A DNA stretch of 64,000 nt from Micromonospora coerulea (GTDB lineage Bacteria > Actinomycetota > Actinomycetes > Mycobacteriales > Micromonosporaceae), in contig NZ_JAEMUW010000013.1 in the NCBI RefSeq assembly GCF_016598485.1, forward strand, positions 62,001 to 126,000, written 5' to 3'. Shown piece after piece: positions 9,028 through 18,079 of this stretch. The notes below the pieces were generated by a model. That model saw only the letters and a program-made list of their open reading frames with translations. It made no database searches and was not told where the DNA came from. Within the stretch, counting starts at the first letter, position 1, and every line of letters starts with the position of its first letter. The position numbers and the translations under genes are program-made.

Positions 9028-9579
9028 ATGGCCGGCGGCACGAACCGGTACGTCGCCCTGCTGCGTGGCGTCAACGTCGGCACCACCCGGATCGCCATGG
9101 CCGACCTGCGCCGCCTCGTCGCCGACCTCGGCCACACCGAGGTGAAGACCTACCTGCAGAGCGGCAACGTGGTCTTCACCAGCGCCGGGACGGACACCGC
9201 GAAACTGGCGCGGGGCATCGAGCGGGCGCTCGCCGACGAGCTGGGGCTCGACGTGCCGGTGCTGGTGCGCAGCGGCGCCGAGCTGACGGCGGTGATCGAG
9301 GGCAGCCCGTACGCGGACCGGCAGGACGATCCGACCCGGCTGCTGGTGGCCTTCCTGTCGGCGCCGCCCACGAAGGCCCGGGTGGCCGAGCTGACGGTGC
9401 CGGCCGGGGAGAACGTCGAGTACACGGTGGCCGGTCGGGAGATCCACCTGCACTTTCCCGACGGCGGGTACGGCCGGAGCAAGTTCACCAACGCGTACCT
9501 GGAGAAGAAGCTCGGGGTGGTGGCGACCAGCCGCAACTGGAAGTCGGTCTGCGCGCTGCGCGACCTGGCGACGGGCTGA
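9028..9579 (+). CDS. DUF1697 family protein
   Basis: The 183-residue protein has the DUF1697 hallmarks: RYVALLRGVNVG at the start, MADLRRLV..LG...VKTYLQSGNVVF, and a C-terminal KFTNAYLEKKLGVVATSRNWKSV. The family is common in actinobacteria and Firmicutes; its biochemical role is unknown. ATG 9028 follows GAGGAGAG. Monocistronic. Confidence 0.92.
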   Translation: MAGGTNRYVALLRGVNVGTTRIAMADLRRLVADLGHTEVKTYLQSGNVVFTSAGTDTAKLARGIERALADELGLDVPVLVRSGAELTAVIEGSPYADRQDDPTRLLVAFLSAPPTKARVAELTVPAGENVEYTVAGREIHLHFPDGGYGRSKFTNAYLEKKLGVVATSRNWKSVCALRDLATG

Positions 9580-9683
9580 GCTGCGGATCCACCGTCCGGT
9601 CGGATTTCCCCTGCGCGATCTTGTCCGGTGGTCCGCGGCCCCGGTACGCTCCCGGCCGCTACTCCATCGTGAAAGGACCAACA

Positions 9684-9911
9684 GTGACCGCTCCTGTCAC
9701 CGCTACCGCCCAGAAGTCCTGGCTGGTCGCGCTGCTGCTCTGCTTCTTCGTCGGCGTGCTCGGCGTGCACCGCTTCTACGTCGGCAAGGTCGGCACCGGC
9801 GTCCTGCAGCTCATCACCTTCGGGGGCCTGGGCATCTGGACCCTGATCGACTTCATCCTGATCCTGATCGGGTCGTTCAAGGACAAGCAGGGCCAGCCGC
9901 TCGCCAAGTAA
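9684..9911 (+). CDS. TM2 domain-containing membrane protein
   Basis: A 75-residue protein from GTG 9684 (GAAAGGA upstream) with two transmembrane helices, SWLVALLLCFFVGVLGVHRFYVG and the second around LGIWTLIDFILILIG. The GVHRFYVGKVGTGVLQL...GIWTLIDFI pattern is the TM2 domain. Function in bacteria unknown. A terminator follows 13 bases after the stop. Confidence 0.92.
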   Translation: MTAPVTATAQKSWLVALLLCFFVGVLGVHRFYVGKVGTGVLQLITFGGLGIWTLIDFILILIGSFKDKQGQPLAK

Positions 9912-9924
9912 GCACCGCGTGCAG

Positions 9925-9952
9925 GGGGCCGGGACCGGATGGTCCCGGCCCC
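9925..9952 (+). terminator. Terminator after the TM2 gene
   Basis: Perfect 12-bp stem GGGGCCGGGACC (9925-9936) with 9941-9952 around a 4-base loop, just after the TM2 stop. Confidence 0.85.
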
Positions 9953-9959
9953 GCCTCGC

Positions 9960-10028
9960 CGATCTTGCACTTCGGGCCCGCGTCTCGCGGCGTTCACCCG
10001 AAATGCCCGGGCCCCAACCGCAAGATCG
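9960..10028. repeat. Intergenic inverted repeat, REP-like
   Basis: CGATCTTGC at 9960-9968 is repeated inverted as GCAAGATCG at 10020-10028, with partly complementary inner segments (TTCGGGCCCG and CCCGAA/CGGGCCC). The arms enclose about 50 bases in the gap between convergent genes and it resembles short palindromic repeats I have seen scattered in Micromonosporaceae genomes. Only one copy is visible here. Confidence 0.5.
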
Positions 10029-10053
10029 CCGGAAGCGGAGGTGCCGTGGGTTG

Positions 10054-11403
10054 TCAGGTGCGGCGCATTCGGCGCCAGAGCAGGAGGGCGGCGGCGGGGA
10101 CTACGGTGGCGACGGGGATCGTCAGGGCGGCCGGCCAGGGGCCGCGCTGGGGGCGGCCGGCGTGCCGGACGGTCAGGTCGGACACCAGACCGGTGGCGAG
10201 CTGCAGGTCGAACACCTGGCAGGTCTGCATGCCCAGTTCGCAGTTGTGGCCGGTGTCGAAGCGGGACATTGTCCGGCGGGTGCCGGAGCCGAGTTGCATC
10301 TCCGCCAATGACGCGTGACCCTCGGCGTTGATGGTCGCGACGACCACACTGCCCGCGGAGCGCCAGCCGAGCAGTTGCACGACATCCTGGACCGGCGCCG
10401 GTGGTGTGCTGGCGCCCGTGACGGGCACGAACTCGACGTTGCCGACCTTCCACAGGAAGGTGCCATGGCCGGTGTCGCCGCCGGTGGTGCCGTTGAACGG
10501 CCCGTCGTAGAGCCATGGCACGGTGGCGAGGAACCTGCCGTCCGGCGACCAGGCGACGTTGGCGGCCAGCTCGCGTCCGGCCGTGATCTGGACGCTGCCG
10601 TACTCGTGGCCGTCGAGGTCGATGAGGTGGGCCTTCTGGCCGACCTGTACGGCAAGCCGGCGGCTGTCCGGCGCGAACGCCGCCGTCCAGGCCGGTCTGA
10701 TCGCCGGCACCTCGGTGCTGCGTCCAGTCGACAGGTCGAGCAGCCGCAGCGTGCCGGTGCGGGCCACCTCGGCCTCGACGACGTTGACGGTGCCGAACTC
10801 GCCGGAGCCGGTGAGGGGCCCGGCGCTGTACGCGACGTGGCGGCCGTCGGGGGACCAGGCCAGCAGCCGCACGCCGACCGGGTCGCCGAGCGGGATCGAT
10901 CGGCGCTTGCCGGTGGTCAGGTCGACGAGGATCAGGTCGCCGGTCGCGCCGCGGTCGTCGCCGAGCAGCACGCGGGTGCCGTCCGGGGCGAGCAGCGCCG
11001 ACGGTCGGCTCCGGTCCTCCATGGCGTCGACGCGCCGGTACGTCTCCCCGTCGGCCCCGACGACCAGTGACTGGAACATGTTGAACGTCTCGCCGTTGCC
11101 GTAGCCGTAGAGGGCGACCGCGCGGCCGGGCGGAGCCTTCGCGACGGTGCTGGTGAGCATCGAGTACCCGGCGAAGCGATCCGGCAGGCTTGGCTTCGTC
11201 GACGGGGCTGCTGTCTGGACGGGAAGCTGGACGCCGGGCACGACCAGGATGGCCAGGAGGAGCACGACGATTGCCCACACCGCGGCGGTGCCGATCCGCC
11301 GGCGGCGGGCCGAGCGGCGGCCCAGGGTGAGCACGGTGTCCAGGTAGCCGGCCGGCATCGGCGGCGCCGGCTCGTCCGGCAGGGTGGCGAACAGGTCTCT
11401 CAT
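10054..11403 (-). CDS. Membrane-anchored TolB/WD40-like beta-propeller protein
   Basis: 449 residues. The first 40 residues are cytosolic, followed by one transmembrane helix (AVWAIVVLLLAILVVPGV, about 41-58) and an extracytoplasmic beta-propeller with repeats such as WSPDGRHVAYSAG, FAPDSRRLAVQV and WSPDGRFLATVP; a second hydrophobic helix lies at the very end. The start ATG overlaps the sigma factor stop (ATGA), so it is co-translated with it and probably acts as its membrane partner or anti-sigma regulator. The role is inferred from context only. Confidence 0.82.
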   Translation of the reverse strand: MRDLFATLPDEPAPPMPAGYLDTVLTLGRRSARRRRIGTAAVWAIVVLLLAILVVPGVQLPVQTAAPSTKPSLPDRFAGYSMLTSTVAKAPPGRAVALYGYGNGETFNMFQSLVVGADGETYRRVDAMEDRSRPSALLAPDGTRVLLGDDRGATGDLILVDLTTGKRRSIPLGDPVGVRLLAWSPDGRHVAYSAGPLTGSGEFGTVNVVEAEVARTGTLRLLDLSTGRSTEVPAIRPAWTAAFAPDSRRLAVQVGQKAHLIDLDGHEYGSVQITAGRELAANVAWSPDGRFLATVPWLYDGPFNGTTGGDTGHGTFLWKVGNVEFVPVTGASTPPAPVQDVVQLLGWRSAGSVVVATINAEGHASLAEMQLGSGTRRTMSRFDTGHNCELGMQTCQVFDLQLATGLVSDLTVRHAGRPQRGPWPAALTIPVATVVPAAALLLWRRMRRT

Positions 11404-11906
11404 GGGATGTCCGACCCTCCCGGCACGTAGTTCGGCAGCAGGCGTCGCAGCGCCGCGATGGCGTACGACGTCTGGCTCTTGACGGTCCCGGTCGAGCAGC
11501 CCAACGCCGCCGCGGTCTGGGCGACGTCGAGGTCCTCCCAGTAGCGCAGGACCAGCACTGCGCGCTGCCCGCGGGACAGCTTGGCGAGCGCCGCCAGCAG
11601 GTCGATGCGGTGCTCGGCGCCGGTCAGCGGGACAGCACAGGGGCCCGCCACGTCGGCGGTGGGGCGGACCCGGCGGCTCCAGATGCGCTCCCGCTCGGCC
11701 AGGTAGGCGTGGACCAGCATCGCCCGCACGTAGGCGTCGATCGAGTCCGCCGCCGACGCCTTCCGCCAGTGCCGGTACAGCGCGACGAGACACTCCTGTA
11801 CCAGATCGTCAGCGGCCGACCACTCTCCGCACAGCCTGTGTGCGAGCCGCCGCAGCGACGGCGTGCGCGCCTGCACGTAGTCGACGTATTCCCGTTCATC
11901 CCGCAA
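11400..11906 (-). CDS. SigE-family ECF RNA polymerase sigma factor
   Basis: 168 residues with sigma region 2 (YVQARTPSLRRLAHRLCGEWSAADDLVQECLVALYRHW) and region 4 (LSRGQRAVLVLRYWEDLDVAQTAAALGCSTGTVKSQTSYAIAAL), the layout of the actinobacterial SigE-like group of extracytoplasmic-function sigma factors. It directs polymerase to a small regulon in response to a signal. The downstream overlapping membrane propeller gene is the likely signal partner. Confidence 0.92.
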   Translation of the reverse strand: MRDEREYVDYVQARTPSLRRLAHRLCGEWSAADDLVQECLVALYRHWRKASAADSIDAYVRAMLVHAYLAERERIWSRRVRPTADVAGPCAVPLTGAEHRIDLLAALAKLSRGQRAVLVLRYWEDLDVAQTAAALGCSTGTVKSQTSYAIAALRRLLPNYVPGGSDIP

Positions 11907-12198
11907 CCCGACCTCCCCACGACACTATGAGTGGTCCGGGATCCGATTCGGTTGTGGCATCAGCGCCAAACTCACGAACCCGGGCTGGAGTATCAGGGTG
12001 CGCGGGCCGGCCCTCTTCGAGGCCGGTCGGGCGCCGACCGGCTGAGCGACCGGAGGCGACCCTTGTCGCAGATCACCCTCAAACCGCGGTGACGAAGCGG
12101 CGCCGTCGGGTACGACAAGGAAGAGAAAGGCGCGCCCGGCGGGCCGTGGCAGCGCTCCCGCGCCGGACGGGCACCTTGACGATGGGAGAGACAGCCGC
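11907..12198. other. Gap without recognised genes
   Basis: The 292 bases between the divergent sigma factor and aldo/keto reductase genes should hold both promoters. I see no supported gene; a possible antisense reading of 127 codons here has no family-like sequence. Confidence 0.5.
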
Positions 12199-13050
12199 AT
12201 GGCGAACACGATTCCCGACATCCCACTCAACGACGGCAACACCATCCCGCAGCTCGGCTTCGGGGTCTTCCAGATCGAGCCGAAGGACACCCCGGCGGCG
12301 GTCGGCAAGGCCCTGGAGGTCGGCTACCGGCACATCGACACCGCGGAGATGTACGGCAACGAGGCCGAGGTGGGGCAGGCGGTCCGCACCTCCGGACTGG
12401 ACCGCGGCGAGGTCTTCGTCACCAGCAAGCTGAACAACGGCTTCCACCGGCCCGACGACGCCCGCAGGGCGTTCGAGTCGACGCTGCAGGCGCTGAAGTT
12501 CGACTACCTGGACCTGTTCCTGATCCACTGGCCGCTGCCGACCCTCTACGGCGGGGACTTCGTCTCCACCTGGAAGGTGCTGGAGGAGTTGCAGCGCGAC
12601 GGTCGGGTCCGGTCGATCGGGGTGTCGAACTTCCAGGTGGCGCACCTGGAGCGGCTGGCCGCCGAGGCGGACGTGGTGCCGGCGGTGAACCAGATCGAGG
12701 CGCACCCGTACTTCGGCAACGAGGAGGTGCGCGCGTACGGCAAGGCGCACAACATCCTCACCGAGGCGTGGTCGCCGATCGCCCAGGGCAAGGTCCTCGA
12801 CGACCCGACCCTGGTCGACATCGCCAGCGAGGTCGGCCGGACCACCGCCCAGGTGGTGCTGCGCTGGCACGTGCAACGCGGCGACATCGTCTTCCCGAAG
12901 TCGACCACCCCGAAGCGGATCGAGGAGAACTTCCAGATCTTCGACTTCGAGCTGGACGACGCGGCGATGGACCGGATCACGAACCTGGACAAGGGCGAGG
13001 CCGGCCGGCAGGGCCCGAACCCGGACACCTTCGACTACGTACCGAGCTGA
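12199..13050 (+). CDS. Aldo/keto reductase (AKR, 2,5-diketo-D-gluconate reductase type)
   Basis: 283-residue TIM-barrel NADPH oxidoreductase. Visible signatures are LGFGVFQI, GYRHIDTAEMYGNE (catalytic Asp and Tyr), VFVTSKLNN (catalytic Lys), DLFLIHWPLP, GVSNFQVAHL and the NADPH-binding FPKSTTPKRIEENFQIF. It reduces aldehydes and ketones to alcohols; the physiological substrate is unknown. ATG 12199 follows GGGAGAG. Confidence 0.93.
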   Translation: MANTIPDIPLNDGNTIPQLGFGVFQIEPKDTPAAVGKALEVGYRHIDTAEMYGNEAEVGQAVRTSGLDRGEVFVTSKLNNGFHRPDDARRAFESTLQALKFDYLDLFLIHWPLPTLYGGDFVSTWKVLEELQRDGRVRSIGVSNFQVAHLERLAAEADVVPAVNQIEAHPYFGNEEVRAYGKAHNILTEAWSPIAQGKVLDDPTLVDIASEVGRTTAQVVLRWHVQRGDIVFPKSTTPKRIEENFQIFDFELDDAAMDRITNLDKGEAGRQGPNPDTFDYVPS

Positions 13051-13081
13051 CGTAACGCACCACGAAATCGCGGCGCAGGTA

Positions 13082-13109
13082 AGGAGGGGCCCGAAACCGG
13101 GCCCCTCCT
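13082..13109 (+). terminator. Terminator after the aldo/keto reductase gene
   Basis: Perfect 12-bp stem AGGAGGGGCCCG (13082-13093) with 13098-13109, loop AAAC, 31 bases after the reductase stop. Confidence 0.85.
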
Positions 13110-13136
13110 CGCGTACGAAAGGACCACCTCGCCGCG

Positions 13137-13835
13137 ATGATGCGCCGCCGTCTCCCGCTGGCCCTGCTGTCGTTGCTGATCGTCGCCGGAGTCGGCGCCT
13201 GCGGACCGACCGCGGCCCCGCAGGCCAGCACCTGGTCCGCCCCGCCGACACCCTCGGCGACGCCGCCACCGCCGCTGCGGCCCGCGCCCACCACGGCCGG
13301 TCAGGTGCGCAGCCGGGTGAAGGCCGCGATGCTGGACCTTGACGCCGAGTTCCACCCGGAGACGGCCGACTACGCCGAGGAGAACACCGAGGCGGTGAAG
13401 CTGATAGCGCCCTGCCGGGACAGCCTGCCGTCGGATCGTAAGCGCAGCGGGCAGCGGGAGCGGCTCTGGCGGGGGAAGAAGGTCTGGATCCGCCAGTACG
13501 TCGTCGGCTACCTCAAGGTGCCCGGCCGCAAGCTCGCCGACGAGCTGCGGGCGACCCTCGCTAAATGCAAGCGGTACACATACTCGTCCGACGGCAAGGT
13601 GTCGACGATCCTGCGCCCGACGCCTCCCCCGGTGCCCAACGGGCCGGAAACCATCACCTTCTGCGAACGGCTCGCCAGCAGCCGCCCGTTCCACCAGTGC
13701 ACGCTGCTGCTGACCCGGGGGAACTTCGTGCTCGAGATCGACGCCTCCGACGAGAACGGTGACCTCGCGGCCACCCAGAAGCTGCTGATCCGGCTGGCGC
13801 CGCTGGCCGTCACCGCCCTGCAGAAGGCGGCCTGA
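13137..13835 (+). CDS. Putative lipoprotein of unknown function
   Basis: 232 residues with a signal peptide and a lipobox-like GVGAC, then a Thr/Pro/Ala-rich linker. The remaining domain contains four cysteines and basic patches; no family recognised. Two adjacent ATGs (13137 and 13140) are possible starts behind GAAAGGA. The product is expected to be membrane-anchored on the outer face. It converges with the XRE regulator gene, whose stop is 6 bases away. Confidence 0.75.
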   Translation: MMRRRLPLALLSLLIVAGVGACGPTAAPQASTWSAPPTPSATPPPPLRPAPTTAGQVRSRVKAAMLDLDAEFHPETADYAEENTEAVKLIAPCRDSLPSDRKRSGQRERLWRGKKVWIRQYVVGYLKVPGRKLADELRATLAKCKRYTYSSDGKVSTILRPTPPPVPNGPETITFCERLASSRPFHQCTLLLTRGNFVLEIDASDENGDLAATQKLLIRLAPLAVTALQKAA

Positions 13836-13840
13836 TCCCC

Positions 13841-14677
13841 TCAGCTGCCGACCCGCTCGGCGACCCGGCGGAAGGCCGCCTGGGTCGCCGAACCGGGCTC
13901 GGGGACGTAGACGATCAGCCGCTGGTCGGTCTCCGGCACGTGCAGCACCCGGCACTCGAACTCCAGCGGGCCCAGCTCCGGGTGGGCGACCCGCTTGACG
14001 GTCGGGCGGCGCTCGCCGACCTCGTGCTCGGCCCAGAGCGCGGCGAATCGGGGTGACACCCCGAGCAGCTCGGTGACCAGCTCCGCGATCGCCCGGTCGG
14101 CCGGGTAGCGGCCGTACGCGGCGCGCAGGTCCGCGATCGAGGTCCGGGCGAACCGCAGCACCTCCGGGTCGTTCCAGTGCGACCCGGGAACCGTCCGGCT
14201 GAACATCCAGCGGATCATGTTCCGTTCATCCGCCGGCACCGCCGACAGCTCGCCGACGAACCAGGTGGCCAGCCGGTTCCAGGCCAGCACCTCGTAGGCG
14301 GCGTCCACCAGGTACGCGGGCGTCTCGGTCATCGCGTCGAGCAGGCGCCGCAGCCCGTCGGGGACCTCCCGGCTCGGGCCGGCGGACTCGGGCGCGCTCT
14401 CCCCGGCGATCCGGAACAGGTACGCCCGCTCGTCGCGGGTGAGCAGCAGCGCGCGGGCCAGCGCGGCCAGCACCTGCCGGGACGGGTGCGGCCCGCGTCC
14501 CTGTTCGAGCCGGATGTAGTAGTCGATGGACATGCCGGCGAGCTGGGCGACCTCCTGCCGACGCAGGCCGGGCGTGCGGCGGCGTACCCCCTCGGGCAGG
14601 CCGGCCTCGGCCGGGCGCAGCCGGGCCCGCCGGCTGCGCAGGAAGTCGGCCAGCTCGGCACGCCGCAGGGTGGTCAT
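13841..14677 (-). CDS. XRE-family regulator with MmyB-like ligand-binding domain
   Basis: 278 residues. An N-terminal helix-turn-helix domain (about 1-80, with RRRTPGLRRQEVAQLAGMSIDYYIRLEQGRG) is followed by the MmyB-like domain ending in WAEHEV, HPELGPLEFECRVLHVPETDQRLIVY. This architecture typically represses or activates a divergent oxidoreductase gene; here the SDR gene at 14781 is divergent with 103 bases between the starts. Closely similar in layout to the regulator at 26391-27245. Confidence 0.9.
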   Translation of the reverse strand: MTTLRRAELADFLRSRRARLRPAEAGLPEGVRRRTPGLRRQEVAQLAGMSIDYYIRLEQGRGPHPSRQVLAALARALLLTRDERAYLFRIAGESAPESAGPSREVPDGLRRLLDAMTETPAYLVDAAYEVLAWNRLATWFVGELSAVPADERNMIRWMFSRTVPGSHWNDPEVLRFARTSIADLRAAYGRYPADRAIAELVTELLGVSPRFAALWAEHEVGERRPTVKRVAHPELGPLEFECRVLHVPETDQRLIVYVPEPGSATQAAFRRVAERVGS

Positions 14678-14780
14678 GCCCTCCAGCTTGCCGCACCCCC
14701 GCCCCGCGAAGGCGGTACCGCCGGTACCAGCCTCGGTGGGCCTCTCCCGGCCGGCCGCGCCGACCGGCAGGGTCGATGGC

Positions 14781-15530
14781 ATGACTACGACGATCGCCCT
14801 GATCACCGGGGCCAACAAGGGAATCGGCCTGGCCACCGTCCGGCAGCTCGGTGCGCGCGGGTGGACCGTGCTGGTCGGCGCGCGGGACGCGGCGCGGGGC
14901 CGGGAGGCCGAGCGGACGCTGCGCGAGGGCGGCGCGGACGCCCGGTTCGTCCCGCTGGACGTCACGGACGAGGAATCGGTCGCCGCCGCGGCCAAGCTGG
15001 TCGAGACGGAGTACGGCCACCTGGACGTGCTGGTCAACAACGCCGGGATCGTCCGGGCCGACGGCTCGGCGATGCCCAGCGAGACCACCCTCGCCACCCT
15101 GCGCGAGGTCTACGAGACGAACGTGTTCGGCGTGGTGGCGGTGACCAACGCGTTCCTGCCGCTGCTGCGGAATGCCCCGGCGGCGCGGATCGTGAACGTC
15201 TCCAGCGAGGTCGGCTCGATCGCGGTGATGACCGACCCGCAGGGCGCCCTGTTCGAACTGACCTCCGTGCCGTACCCGTCGTCGAAGGCGGCGCTGAACA
15301 TGGTCACCGCGATGTACGCCAAGGAGCTGCGGGACACCCCGATCAAGGTGAACGCCGCCAACCCCGGCTACTGCGCCACCGACCTCAACCACAACTCCGG
15401 TTTCCGCACCCCCGACCAGGGGGCGGAGGTCAGCGTGCACCTGGCGACGCTGCCGGCGGACGGGCCGAGCGGCCTGCTCTGGGGGTTCCAGATGGACGCC
15501 GGCGGCGGGTACGGGGTGTTGCCCTGGTAG
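14781..15530 (+). CDS. Short-chain dehydrogenase/reductase (SDR)
   Basis: 249-residue classical SDR with the nucleotide-binding loop TGANKGIG near the N-terminus, the NNAG strand, and the YPSSK active-site Tyr-x3-Lys. An NAD(P)-dependent alcohol/ketone oxidoreductase of unknown substrate. Divergent from the MmyB-type regulator, which is its likely controller. No strong ribosome site is visible, so a leaderless or weakly led message is possible. Confidence 0.92.
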   Translation: MTTTIALITGANKGIGLATVRQLGARGWTVLVGARDAARGREAERTLREGGADARFVPLDVTDEESVAAAAKLVETEYGHLDVLVNNAGIVRADGSAMPSETTLATLREVYETNVFGVVAVTNAFLPLLRNAPAARIVNVSSEVGSIAVMTDPQGALFELTSVPYPSSKAALNMVTAMYAKELRDTPIKVNAANPGYCATDLNHNSGFRTPDQGAEVSVHLATLPADGPSGLLWGFQMDAGGGYGVLPW

Positions 15531-15539
15531 CCGGGTCAA

Positions 15540-15953
15540 TCACGAAGAGGAATCGCTTTCGACGTCTTCCGGAGCGGGCGTTGGATATGCTGGGTCGCTG
15601 TCCGACCCGTCGGAGAGGCCCAGTTGCCGGCGCGTCTGCATGATCTCGGCGATTCGCGTCTCCCTCTCGGTCTCAGTCAGTTGACGCCAGTTCTCCATGA
15701 CCAGCCTTGCCGCCTCGATCGCATTCGCTTCCTTCTCCTCCACCTCTGACCCGCCTTGCAGCAGCCCCAACTCGCTTCCGACGGGCTCACCAGTGTCGAC
15801 GTAGTAGGCATCGCGTAGCACGTCGGGATTCTTTTCCTGCAGCACCGCGAGCGCGGGCACGTCGAGATCAAACCTGTGGTGGGGTTGCCGCCACCAATGA
15901 AGGCGGGCCCAGATGTTCGTTCCGACCGACGGCGCCACGGCAATATCCCTCAC
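15540..15953 (-). CDS. Hypothetical protein coupled to the upstream membrane protein
   Basis: 137 residues from GTG 15953, which overlaps the stop of the preceding gene (GTGA) behind AGGGGG. It has a short Trp/His-rich N-terminal segment (WARLHWWRQPHHR), a central acidic helix rich in Glu and Ala (residues about 60-100), and a Ser/Asp/Glu-rich acidic tail. No family recognised. Base composition is visibly lower in GC than the flanking SDR gene. It should form a functional pair with the 597-residue protein. Confidence 0.68.
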   Translation of the reverse strand: MRDIAVAPSVGTNIWARLHWWRQPHHRFDLDVPALAVLQEKNPDVLRDAYYVDTGEPVGSELGLLQGGSEVEEKEANAIEAARLVMENWRQLTETERETRIAEIMQTRRQLGLSDGSDSDPAYPTPAPEDVESDSSS

Positions 15954-17743
15954 TCGGAGCCCCCTAGAGTCCATTCTTTGTGGACTCGGTCCACGTTGCT
16001 CAACGACCTGAGCGTGTCGAAGTAACCCATCGACTTCTGGACCAGCGCCTGCGCCAGCCAAAAGGTTAGGCATAGCGAGAACACGGCGAGGCACGTCCAC
16101 CAAGGCGAAACATTGTGAAAGCGTAGTGATCCTTTGAAGAGAGAGAGCTGAAGCGACCTCTCCATCAATGGCTGAAGCTGCAGGGACTGCCCTAGGAAGA
16201 GCAGAGCCGAAGCAACCGACACTACTCCTACTCCGATAAGGCCCAAACGAGCCGTCAACGATGTCCGTAGAATCCGATAGCTGTCGGAGGAATAGCCTAG
16301 CCAGGAAGCGGCGAACGCTGGAAGGGCCAGCAGGAAGGCCGGAAGCCCGGAGCTGAACTCCCTAGCCGTCCCGATGCCCGTAAAGAAGAGAACGAGGGCC
16401 GTGTTCAACGTGGAGACGATGGCCGCGCCGCCCAGGACACCTGGCGGCACCTCCTCAAACGCTACGACCGTTGCCGCCCCGAAAGGTTTGAGAAAGCAGA
16501 AGTTCCTGAGGTATGCATGCCCGTGCGGCAAGGCCGAGTTCTCTCGAATTTGCATGTGCGGCAGCATCGCACGCTTGGCGTCCGGACGCAGCCGATACTT
16601 GGCACCATCGCGCTCGCCCAGGCCGGACCTGATTGTTGCCGGCGTGACAGGCTCCTTGGTGTCGAGCCGAACCAACGCATGGTCACTGATGTGCAGCGAT
16701 GCTTCTCCGCTGATGCGGAAATGGTAACTGCCTGCCATGAATGGCCAGCTGAGCGGAACGGTGAATCGGGACGGCCGTAGTCCCAATAGGGCGCGGAGAC
16801 CGTCCTGGACGCTACTCGTCCGCATAAAGAGCGGCAGATCTCTCGAATACCGAAGCACGCATTGGGTTTCGACGGCTGCCTCCACAATCAAAAGGTAATG
16901 AGTCTCGAAGAACTGACACACACCTTGGAGACGCTTCAGCAGATCCTCGTTAACGGTCTTCCCTTCCTCTGGCTTCCGCCAGAACTTCACCGCTTCCTCA
17001 ATCTCCTTCTTGATGTCCGTGGTGACCGCAGCGTTGCGAGAGAGGTCCGCTGACACTAACTCGAGCGCGATATCGCGAGCCCTCCGCACCTGCTCCACCC
17101 ACTCCCTATCGCGACGAACCATCTTTTGTCCGACGAAAGTGAAGGTCCGAACGAAGAGCTGCCTGATCATCAGCATCAGGAGTGCCCTGGTCTCGAGATA
17201 GGGCAATGGCGAAAGCGCATTCCCAGCCCCATCATGGATCTCCAGCGTGTCCAGCATTACGCCTTTGCGTATTCGCGCAAGCGGAATGAGGCGCTTATGA
17301 GGCCCGTCAGACGCGTTGAGGTCCGAGATGTTGAGGACCAACTCAACGGTCACCGTCAGGGAGGGATCCTTTACTTCCACATGCTCGATCGCACGCGCTA
17401 CGAACGTCTCCGGCTTCACGAGAAACTCTTCGAGGAAGTCGAGCTGGTGTGGCGAATATTTGCGGGCAACGCGCTCCTGCTCCGCCACCAGTACGTCAGG
17501 CGGAACGAGGCCGGCCACTTCCCCGTCGGCACCAAAGTCGTCCGACAACCGGCTAATTCGTCCCGCATTCCAGTATCCGATGATGAAAACCAGGCCCAAG
17601 ATCCCGAGGATGATTCTGACGGCGCTACTGCCGACAGGGCCGTCAAAGATCGCCAGCAGAACGAGCGCGGTCGCACCCACGAGCAGAATGGCACGCACGG
17701 TGCGCTGCAACTTTACATTGGCTCCCGAGGATCGTCTAGACAC
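15950..17743 (-). CDS. Large membrane protein of unknown family
   Basis: 597 residues from GTG 17743 (GAGGA upstream). Two N-terminal hydrophobic helices (about 17-35 and 42-58), a long cytosolic region (about 60-420) with coiled or helical segments, then four hydrophobic helices near the C-terminus. I recognise no catalytic motif. The gene is much less GC-rich than its neighbours (35 of 60 bases in the line beginning 16201) and uses more A/T-ending codons, which suggests recent transfer. It ends overlapping the next gene. Confidence 0.78.
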   Translation of the reverse strand: MSRRSSGANVKLQRTVRAILLVGATALVLLAIFDGPVGSSAVRIILGILGLVFIIGYWNAGRISRLSDDFGADGEVAGLVPPDVLVAEQERVARKYSPHQLDFLEEFLVKPETFVARAIEHVEVKDPSLTVTVELVLNISDLNASDGPHKRLIPLARIRKGVMLDTLEIHDGAGNALSPLPYLETRALLMLMIRQLFVRTFTFVGQKMVRRDREWVEQVRRARDIALELVSADLSRNAAVTTDIKKEIEEAVKFWRKPEEGKTVNEDLLKRLQGVCQFFETHYLLIVEAAVETQCVLRYSRDLPLFMRTSSVQDGLRALLGLRPSRFTVPLSWPFMAGSYHFRISGEASLHISDHALVRLDTKEPVTPATIRSGLGERDGAKYRLRPDAKRAMLPHMQIRENSALPHGHAYLRNFCFLKPFGAATVVAFEEVPPGVLGGAAIVSTLNTALVLFFTGIGTAREFSSGLPAFLLALPAFAASWLGYSSDSYRILRTSLTARLGLIGVGVVSVASALLFLGQSLQLQPLMERSLQLSLFKGSLRFHNVSPWWTCLAVFSLCLTFWLAQALVQKSMGYFDTLRSLSNVDRVHKEWTLGGSE

Positions 17744-18079
17744 CGGCTGTCCTCATTCCTGTTCAATTGTCTCGCGCTACCACCGCATGACGTGACGTCC
17801 ATTTGATCAATACGTCCGAGGGTAATCGTCTGGTAACAGACACGATTGGAAAGTGTCGGAAGTCGGACAGGCGGCTCAGGCCCTTATCGGGCGATTGATC
17901 CGGACGGAAGCGCCTTCAACGCATTGCCACCGATTGTTGGAGTTCGCGTGATTGGAAGACCCGTCACGCGGCGACCAGCCGTAGAGCACCCGGACCTCCC
18001 GGTACCTCCCGAGGCCGGCGTTTGGCAAGCTGCCGAGCGTCCCCTTTGCCCATTGATCTCCGAGGAGCACCGATCAGGG
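17744..18079. other. Gap without recognised genes
   Basis: 336 bases upstream of the membrane protein gene and downstream of the acetyltransferase gene. It must hold the promoter of the leftward pair; part shares the lower GC of that pair. A 64-codon leftward reading (17876-18070) lacks convincing codon use. Confidence 0.45.

Noticed and set aside
17876..18070. 64-codon leftward frame in the gap before the acetyltransferase
   Set aside because: No ribosome site, mixed third-position composition and no family-like sequence.
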